This document shows positions 37,501-43,391 of a stretch of DNA of 43,391 bases, piece by piece. The stretch is from a virus. Numbering within the stretch: the first letter of the stretch is position 1; each line of letters starts with the position of its first letter. The notes under the pieces are model-generated. The model was given only the letters and a program-made list of their open reading frames with translations, did not search any database and was not told the DNA's origin. The stretch covers positions 1 to 43,391 of IMG/VR virus record IMGVR_UViG_3300023112_000033. One strand, given 5' to 3'. The position numbers and the translations under genes were made by a program.

Positions 37501-40500
37501 TAGGTTGATTATTTGGATCCAAATTTAAGAATATAAAGTGCTCATTACCTTCACCAAATACTTTAGATAAATGTTCAATAGATTTATCTCTTAATCTAGC
37601 AATCTTATGTACTATATTAGATTTGGTACTAGAGAGTAGTCCAGCCCTACTTATTGCATGACCAACTTCATGTGCATAGGTTTCTCTACCAGACATAGCA
37701 ATAGGATTAGTACTTGTACCTTGAGTAAGAGCTACATATATATTATCTCCAGCAATCCTACCTTTAGTCTTATTACCTAACTCGTCTAATTGTAATGTGA
37801 AATTACCTACACTGGGCATTAATTTAGCAGCATACTCTTCTAAGAAAACTCTCAAATATGCATCATGCTCTGCAGTTTCAGATATATTATCCTTAGCTTT
37901 AATTTCATCATAGGTTTGCGTTAATGTACCTGCATTCAAAGCTACTTTAGGTAGGGACTCATCAATATCTATTTGTCCTGGAGTAGAGCCAAATTCAGCT
38001 GTAATATCATTAACCAAATCCTCAGGAGAAATAACATTACCAGCACTATCTATTGGCTGTCCTTCTCTATTTACTCGTTGTGTTGGTTTAGCTTGTTGAG
38101 CAATAGATCCTTTAATATCATCTCCTGAGAGTATGAACAGGGGATCAGCAAAATGCTGTATAGAAGTAGCTTGGTTAAGTATTTCTAATGTACCTTTTCT
38201 AGTTTCACTAGCGTAATGCTTAACAGCTTTATTTCTATTTTTAAGAAATTTATCTAATCCTGCATTACCACTACCTGCTTCTTCTATAGCTTCCTTGATA
38301 TCTAGTCTAGCTTGCTCAGGAGCACTTACAGATTCATTATATGGATCTGCATCCTGTTTAGATATAACTTCCTTAGGAAAATCAGTTAAGTATTTTCTAA
38401 GAGAAGCTTTATCAGCGGCAGATAATTTGAGAGCATTCTTAACACTTCTATCCAATGTATTGGATACTTCTTGAGCAATAGAGTATTCAGAATTAACTTT
38501 AACAAAATTCTGTAGATAATCAGCAGTAGCTGCTTCAATTAGATTTGATCCAGCTTGTACTGCATCAAACATAGACATCACAGGTTTGCTACCAAATACT
38601 CTTGTAATAAAGGCTGAATCCATACCTTGGGTACCCCCTACTAAAGTAGCAACTCCAGGTTCAGTAAATATTTGTTTATGTATCTGGGATGTAGCTGTAC
38701 CCCCAGGTACAGTATTAAAAAATGCAATAGCTGTATATGCTGGATCATTTTCAGTATTAACTACTTTCTTAGTCTTAGAAGCAAATAAACCTTCTACACG
38801 TCCTTCATCTAGATTTGAATTAGAATCATAGAACTCAATGATAGGTAGAAATGCTCTATATTCCTTAGACTCTAGGAAGTCTCTCATCTGTTTTACCGTA
38901 GGAATACCTTTAGATTCATTGATGAATTTTAGATATCTCCAGTTAAACATATGAGATATAAGATTAATGTTACTATTCATCATTTCTTTAAAAACCTTAG
39001 TATCTTCTAAGTATTTCTTAAGACTAGATTGAACAGTGATACCATAAGACTTACTTAAATGAGTGTGCATCATTTTACGCACATCTTCAGGTAACTTTGT
39101 TTGTTTGATATTGAAACCAGTTTCTAATGTTTTAACAGGTCTGTTATTACCTATATTATGCTCCTTAATAATTTTATTGATAATGCTTTGGGTAGGTGAA
39201 TCTTCACCTCCAACTTCTTCAGCTAGTTTACTTTCAATATCCGTAACCAAAGCAGTAATAATAGTATCAACAGCTTTAGCTATAGCAGCACCATAGTTAG
39301 TAGTCATGGTTGGTGATTTAGCTATCTCCCTAGCTTCTCTAGTTATCTTACCTGTTAGATCCTTAAATTCAGGTACAAAATTGTTGTATGTAGTCATAAA
39401 TTCAAATGGTTTAACTAAATCATTATTAAATTCAAAATTTTCACCTTTAAGCTCTGTATAAATCCGTTTAACCATATTGGTTAAATCAACTTTAATAGCC
39501 TTAAATCCTTTACTATCTCCATTTCTTAAAGCTTCATTCATGTATTCTGCTAAAGAACTTAGTTCAGTAATATCGTTTGCAGCAGCACCAATAACTTGTC
39601 CATAGTTATCTAAATTACCTGGTTTTGAACTCCAAGTAGATAAGTTCTCACCTTCTGTAAAGAAAACTCCACCAGCCTCCAATTTAGCCTTTGTAGATTC
39701 TGTTAATACACCAGCTTGGATTAATCCAATAATAACTCCAGAAGTTACAGCATCATTCTCTTGTGAAATAGATGTAGTTACCTTACCACCAGTTTTAGCT
39801 TTAAAATAATCAACCAATTCAAGAAGAGTATCCAAAGAGTGGGACTTCTCTTCATTATTTGTGAATTTACCTATCTTAGCAAAATCAGACATAGTAGAGT
39901 CTTTATTAGTTAATTTATTAACAAGTTCCTCAACACCTTTATCTGACATAAATTCATCAAACATTTGATTAATTACTGCAGGATCATAATTAAGTTTAAC
40001 CGTACCATCTTTTTGGATCTTAGCAGATTTAATAGCATTAACTTTCTTCTCTAAGTTTTGCCCCAATCCTTGCATAACAGCAAGTTTATATCTAATTTCT
40101 GCATGAGAATTATCACCTTTCTTAAATGTACTTAACCAATCACTATTAAATATAGAATGTCTCTGTAGCTTATTAGCTTGATAATTAAATCCACTTCCTT
40201 GGATCATTATTCTACTGTTAGTAATAGCCATATATTTGAAGAAAAATTCAGAATCTAATCCCCTCTCTTTAACCATGTCATAGAAGGTAAAAAGATTTTC
40301 TATTTCAGTTAGGATACCTAAATTTGCACCTTCATAAGACTTACGATGCTCTAAAGGTTTATCTTCAATAGAGTACTCATATCCAAGATTAATTTTAAAT
40401 AACTCAATTAATTTATTTCTACTGTGGGTTTCTAATAAATTAATAAAAGCTTTCTTGAATCTAAAAGGAACATTGTTAGCATATTGAACACTCTTTTGAA

Positions 40501-43391
40501 TTCCTACAGGTAAAGAGTTACCATTTTTAAAGAATTTAGGGGCAGGAAATTGCTTATCTGAATCATCTTTAAATCTAGGAAATACTGGACTACTAGGTTT
40601 ATCAGTTAAAGATCCAATAACATTGGACATAGTATCTGACTTATTCCTTGAGTCTTTCTCAGTTTTAAATATATGCTCTAATTTATTAGATGTAGCAGGT
40701 AATTCAAGTATACCTCCATTTTCTACAGATGCTCTCTGTTTAAATTCAGCTGTAGTAGTATTAAAAGTGTATTTCTGACCTTTCTTAGTTTGTGCTGCTA
40801 CTTGTACAAGATCGGGTGAACTCATACGAACATATATAGTATATGGTTCACTAGTTGGCCTATCAAAAGCAAAAGCAGGTATAGCTGTTTCTACAACTAA
40901 TTTCTGTTTACCTAGGATATACAGAGCATATTGACCCAGATTTGTTGCCATCTTGTTATCAAAGTTAGAATCTGAGCTATCAACTGCAGTAATACCAACT
41001 TCTCTAAGAATAGCTTTACCCAATTCTAAAGCGAGAGTAGTCCTAGGAACCCCAGCATAACCAAATATATTATATTGATCACTAGTAGGACTATCTTTAG
41101 TATCTGCACCTCTAGCCCTATTTACTGTTTCCTTGGTTGCAGATAAAGTAGTTTTACCCTGTGTAGTTAACCAATTCATAGAAGTAGTAGCCATAGCACT
41201 TAGGATATTACGATCCATATAACCTGACTCTACACCACCTACATTTAACTTCTTGAAAAGTAATTGAACTGGATCTAACCTAATACTTTCTTCAGGAGTA
41301 ATAAATTGATTTGTACCTAGAGAAGTATTTATAACTGGACGCATAAACTTCTCAAATTCTGAATATTTCTTTGTTTTACCCTGCTTATCTGTATAGGTAC
41401 TTTCTCTCCTAGCAGTAGCAACAAATTTCTTTTCAAAAGTTATTAAACTTTTAATTAACTCTTTCTGAGTAGCACTTGGATCTTTAAATATTTGTAAAGG
41501 ATTCTTACCTAATTCTACAAATAAATTCTGCACTGTAGAAAGTAAGCTTTTACTTGAAGCTACATTATCTATAAACTCAACAGCAATCTCATTACCTTCA
41601 TCATCCTTTATAATCTTAAAATCAGGTTTAGTCTTCTTAGCTGGTTTAAAGAAATTAGCTAACTTCTTGGTATATGCAGGGAAGGTAGGTCTACGATCCT
41701 TAAATTTAAATATGTTTAAATGATTACTAACCTTACCCCATTTACCAAAATCTTCCTCCTGATTAACCAAAATATCTGATAGGTTATAAGTAACCTCACC
41801 ATCTTTAGTTTTAACCTTCTTATTGGTTAATGCAACAATACCTTCTTCATTTCGATCCAATAAAGTAAGCTTGTCATAGTCTCTAATTACATGAGTATCA
41901 TCTGAAGTAGGTATAATTTCAGTTGTTGTGCTAGCAGTCTTCTTATCTTTAAAGTTTGGATCATCTCTAGGATCAACTTCTTCAGATGTCTTCCCTTTAA
42001 GTTCTACTTTCTTAGAGGCAGTATGCTTAGGAACTTCTTGTTTAAATACCGCAGAATCAAATACAGCTTTACCCTGTTTAGTGAAATCAATATCTTCTTG
42101 TTTAACAGGGACATTATCTGAATGTAAACCAACACCTTTATTTATTACTACCAATTTAGATGTTGCTCTTGTATACGCAACATACAGAGCATTATATAAT
42201 GTTTTAAGAGGAATACTTCCTGTTCTTTCTTGCTCATTGCTAACAATATTATCTTCCATAACATACACATTTCTATAGGAGGATCCCTGAGATTTATGTG
42301 TATTGATTGAATAAGCAAATTGAACATGAGGAACATTACCTTCCATCAATCTAACTAGTGGAGTTAAATTAGCTGCTTTAGCCTTACTTACCCTATCATT
42401 CCTATTTGCATTTCTTTGAATAAATTGTTGGATCCTAGAAATATTACCGAGTAACTCATTAATAGGGTGTGTTGATTGTGGAGATGGTAAATAACTAGTT
42501 GTTTCTGTTTCAGAGATTAAGTTACGCATACTTACTTCATAAAACTTAATTGGTTTACCTGCTAAATTGGCGTTCTCACCAGAAAATATAGCTTCTTTAA
42601 TCTCTGCAAAAGTACGTTTAGCATTTGTTTTAAACTTGTCATCAGTAGCTGCTACCTGTATGGCAATGTACGCATCAAAAAATTCACCAACATTCTTTGC
42701 AGAAGCAACGCCAGTAACTTTACTCGAATCTACTAGTGTAGGTTTAGAAGTTACCTTATACTCAAAAGAATTTCCAAGACCATCTACTTTAAGTAAACCT
42801 GTCTCTACATCAACGTCATCTGTCTCTTTATTAGTGCTATAAGAAATTAGAGCATCATTCTCAACATATGCATCAATTTCTTCACTATCAGCACCATATA
42901 TTGTCTTTCTGACTATTCTATTTAAGTTAGCAACAGAAGTATCTATACTGAATTTACGCTCATTATTATAAGTAAGTATTCTAGTTGATTCAGGATTCTC
43001 TTTGAAATCAGATATAAATTGATCCAATGCACTATCAGAACCTTTACCTAAGAATTGTACACCAGCATTCTTCTTTGGAGCAAAAACATTGAACCTATCA
43101 CTAACCTTGAGTAGTAGTTTACCTGCTTTTTCTTTAAGGAAAGCCCCTGCACCTTCAGCATGGAATTCATCTAATACACTAACAAATGCATCACCAATAG
43201 GTGTAATAGGTGATCCAGTATTCTGACGCACTCTAACAACTAACTCTGCTGAATGATCATACCCTTTTTCAAAAATAACTGAGTCTTTATTTTTGACCTC
43301 AACATTTGAATTATCATCTCTTACAGGTGCAAACTGATTAGGGTCACCAATATATAACTTCTTAATATGACCTAATTTAGGGTTATTTAAA
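34505..43391 (-). CDS. Virion RNA polymerase (N4 gp50-like) with fused SF1 helicase and zincin motif, N-terminus beyond window
   Basis: At least 2961 residues, open to the right edge. Numbering from the first full codon in the window: helicase motif III IGDPNQFAPV (14-23), motif IV-like LVVRVRQNTGSPI, motif V THKSQGSSYRNVYV (H365) and motif VI LYVAYTRATSKLVV (R408). The RNA polymerase follows: T/DxxGR-like TNSRIMI (R1060), motif A ENDAVTSGV (D1213), motif B REIAKSPTMTTNYG (R1354, K1358, Y1366, with T7 spacing), GTQGMDSAFI, and motif C MSMFDAV (D1609). Then a zincin AHEVGHAIS (H1907, E1908, H1911) and a long helical C-terminus ending in a phage polyvalent-protein-like segment. In N4 this enzyme is packaged, injected, and transcribes early genes. 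The opposite strand and position after SSB agree. Confidence 0.88.
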   Translation of the reverse strand, partial: LNNPKLGHIKKLYIGDPNQFAPVRDDNSNVEVKNKDSVIFEKGYDHSAELVVRVRQNTGSPITPIGDAFVSVLDEFHAEGAGAFLKEKAGKLLLKVSDRFNVFAPKKNAGVQFLGKGSDSALDQFISDFKENPESTRILTYNNERKFSIDTSVANLNRIVRKTIYGADSEEIDAYVENDALISYSTNKETDDVDVETGLLKVDGLGNSFEYKVTSKPTLVDSSKVTGVASAKNVGEFFDAYIAIQVAATDDKFKTNAKRTFAEIKEAIFSGENANLAGKPIKFYEVSMRNLISETETTSYLPSPQSTHPINELLGNISRIQQFIQRNANRNDRVSKAKAANLTPLVRLMEGNVPHVQFAYSINTHKSQGSSYRNVYVMEDNIVSNEQERTGSIPLKTLYNALYVAYTRATSKLVVINKGVGLHSDNVPVKQEDIDFTKQGKAVFDSAVFKQEVPKHTASKKVELKGKTSEEVDPRDDPNFKDKKTASTTTEIIPTSDDTHVIRDYDKLTLLDRNEEGIVALTNKKVKTKDGEVTYNLSDILVNQEEDFGKWGKVSNHLNIFKFKDRRPTFPAYTKKLANFFKPAKKTKPDFKIIKDDEGNEIAVEFIDNVASSKSLLSTVQNLFVELGKNPLQIFKDPSATQKELIKSLITFEKKFVATARRESTYTDKQGKTKKYSEFEKFMRPVINTSLGTNQFITPEESIRLDPVQLLFKKLNVGGVESGYMDRNILSAMATTSMNWLTTQGKTTLSATKETVNRARGADTKDSPTSDQYNIFGYAGVPRTTLALELGKAILREVGITAVDSSDSNFDNKMATNLGQYALYILGKQKLVVETAIPAFAFDRPTSEPYTIYVRMSSPDLVQVAAQTKKGQKYTFNTTTAEFKQRASVENGGILELPATSNKLEHIFKTEKDSRNKSDTMSNVIGSLTDKPSSPVFPRFKDDSDKQFPAPKFFKNGNSLPVGIQKSVQYANNVPFRFKKAFINLLETHSRNKLIELFKINLGYEYSIEDKPLEHRKSYEGANLGILTEIENLFTFYDMVKERGLDSEFFFKYMAITNSRIMIQGSGFNYQANKLQRHSIFNSDWLSTFKKGDNSHAEIRYKLAVMQGLGQNLEKKVNAIKSAKIQKDGTVKLNYDPAVINQMFDEFMSDKGVEELVNKLTNKDSTMSDFAKIGKFTNNEEKSHSLDTLLELVDYFKAKTGGKVTTSISQENDAVTSGVIIGLIQAGVLTESTKAKLEAGGVFFTEGENLSTWSSKPGNLDNYGQVIGAAANDITELSSLAEYMNEALRNGDSKGFKAIKVDLTNMVKRIYTELKGENFEFNNDLVKPFEFMTTYNNFVPEFKDLTGKITREAREIAKSPTMTTNYGAAIAKAVDTIITALVTDIESKLAEEVGGEDSPTQSIINKIIKEHNIGNNRPVKTLETGFNIKQTKLPEDVRKMMHTHLSKSYGITVQSSLKKYLEDTKVFKEMMNSNINLISHMFNWRYLKFINESKGIPTVKQMRDFLESKEYRAFLPIIEFYDSNSNLDEGRVEGLFASKTKKVVNTENDPAYTAIAFFNTVPGGTATSQIHKQIFTEPGVATLVGGTQGMDSAFITRVFGSKPVMSMFDAVQAGSNLIEAATADYLQNFVKVNSEYSIAQEVSNTLDRSVKNALKLSAADKASLRKYLTDFPKEVISKQDADPYNESVSAPEQARLDIKEAIEEAGSGNAGLDKFLKNRNKAVKHYASETRKGTLEILNQATSIQHFADPLFILSGDDIKGSIAQQAKPTQRVNREGQPIDSAGNVISPEDLVNDITAEFGSTPGQIDIDESLPKVALNAGTLTQTYDEIKAKDNISETAEHDAYLRVFLEEYAAKLMPSVGNFTLQLDELGNKTKGRIAGDNIYVALTQGTSTNPIAMSGRETYAHEVGHAISRAGLLSSTKSNIVHKIARLRDKSIEHLSKVFGEGNEHFIFLNLDPNNQPIYVDQLVEEKTAKDRFDYVFRNKKTQAIQLMDLNTGTIKTEQVPISLHEFVAYGLTNKHLIKHLASFRPNLLKDSKKQSFAATLQHYFNIAVNALLLRFNRGHTGDVVLLNLVKDLNKIQKTHMSTQFLINGLNAGNKVISKVATKLIGEPLANFSLKVHKNKYVNTASLVAGVVNPITTSAYLNAFNNMAAKMGVSRRKFLAATIKEVIGFGDKEEIPIVEHLARSMSVIDKTRDTVRHVVSNDLKDSMLTENVSDNTWEALTQGLIRNDASALFRKHYNLKDLRDLIDDPSKVGDEIKDTLIQLRKLGSKDLYNLYRKQSNSLAHLNVFGKANWYNTMLNPTSIAILPHTIPQLGITAPKNMDLAIELINKLTSLYGIQLTNPTVNKQVVDLIDSEVAINPKQNGFTFLVDMHNAFKKESLTKNFDNKIAHTHKGYAAKLNDPFVDTRVVDEVDVEQLLKEGYVIESSLPENKIRVNSKPKVLMVNKDYALNTRVKTITSLTSEVSMGQSMLQEGNANDVATFLKNINDFNKTKMKTIREMKRTLNSNTTIQDNIMVPTIDDKGHISDYRNTISNSVEKRLFKRDDRAFNVLGHMYSHMEDKANTKGFNRETIDILKADFDKNYLKLPQSYVTINKDSTDPELAEIYRLMPEDMRRYATSVFGDGGIVVRDAWVDIFFAYRKFSVVDKPRNKIQSMLKKAETIWQEIVKFAKTTIVVRLPQVIMNNIFSNTIVGIINGVPPEIMAKLQIEGIRHLDRWLNIERQLVSDAKKLQLAGITTIQRKDIEARIVSNKELQRLNPIKPLIDKGLFPTIVEDIDTTEDFHSNKSKFIRWADPVLNKLPQLGKEATNQLYMGANTSTFKLALKLTQYSDFIARFAIYEHLVKNQKQPANQVVSHLREDFINYALPTHKYIQYANDMGLAPFTRYPLRIFKVLARMTTEKSASVFLLHMLEAMLGLDISTPFDSNIVTEPTAPFQNPFGLGETAAVPAVVQVLT

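Noticed and set aside
34505-43231. A 2908-residue protein starting at GTG 43231
   Set aside because: The same frame stays open to the window edge and encodes helicase motif III upstream, so the true start is outside the window.
1-43391. CRISPR array, insertion sequence, integrase or repressor
   Set aside because: No regularly spaced repeats, transposase, integrase or lysogeny genes were found on reading; the only mobile element supported is the group I intron with its HNH gene.

Overview
The window is an AT-rich stretch of a lytic double-stranded DNA phage of the N4 type (family Schitoviridae). The diagnosis rests on a set of genes that occur together only in that group: a two-piece T7-family RNA polymerase (3536-5525), a MoxR-like AAA ATPase with a metal-binding VWA partner (18874-21897), an SF1 helicase, a family A DNA polymerase, an N4 gp45-type single-stranded DNA binding protein (32906-33625), and a giant virion RNA polymerase gene on the opposite strand directly after it (34505 to beyond the right edge). 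The host cannot be told from the sequence. Nothing suggests lysogeny: no integrase or repressor was seen.

Layout. (1) 1-2013, minus strand: the 5' part of the large terminase gene, cut by the left edge, then four small genes including one short HELGH protein. (2) 2014-2366: a gene-free junction where the two ends of the linear genome probably meet in a circular assembly; it holds several short hairpins that could be early promoters for the virion RNA polymerase. (3) 2367-5525, plus strand: early genes separated by terminators, each followed by the same AT-rich repeat, a likely promoter; one such unit carries no gene and instead encodes a strongly structured RNA of about 300 nt. The RNA polymerase subunits follow. 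(4) 5619-14917: a dense array of small accessory genes with overlapping starts and stops. It includes a DUF1874 protein (viral ring nuclease, anti-CRISPR candidate), dUTPase, ThyX, a split sulfatase-modifying-factor/C-type-lectin module with two variable cassettes, a free-standing NrdJ-type TSCPD/zinc-ribbon protein and several membrane peptides. (5) 14918-16430: regulatory and RNA region with a large inverted repeat, a RepL-like winged-helix gene, structured non-coding DNA, a broken tRNA, tRNA-Glu(UUC) and tRNA-Gln(UUG). (6) 16431-21897: a DUF2135-like large protein and the AAA/VWA module. (7) 22272-34512: the replication block: Dda-like helicase, DNA polymerase split into two polypeptides by an inserted gene, Cas4-like nuclease, ATPase-primase fusion, a RecA-fold ATPase interrupted by a td-like group I intron carrying an HNH gene, SSB and a RusA resolvase. 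(8) 34505-43391, minus strand: the virion RNA polymerase, at least 2961 residues, which begins within the window in the middle of an SF1 helicase domain and also carries a zincin motif.

How it fits together. By analogy with N4, the giant protein is packaged, enters the cell with the DNA and transcribes the early genes; these make the heterodimeric RNA polymerase, which reads the middle (replication) genes from repeated promoters. Thymidylate synthase and dUTPase feed DNA synthesis by the split polymerase, helicase, primase and SSB. The small early genes probably handle host take-over and defence.

The items most worth following up are the helicase fused to the virion RNA polymerase, the duplicated free-standing variable lectin cassettes, the DUF1874 anti-CRISPR candidate, the structured RNA at 2727-3035, and the split DNA polymerase.
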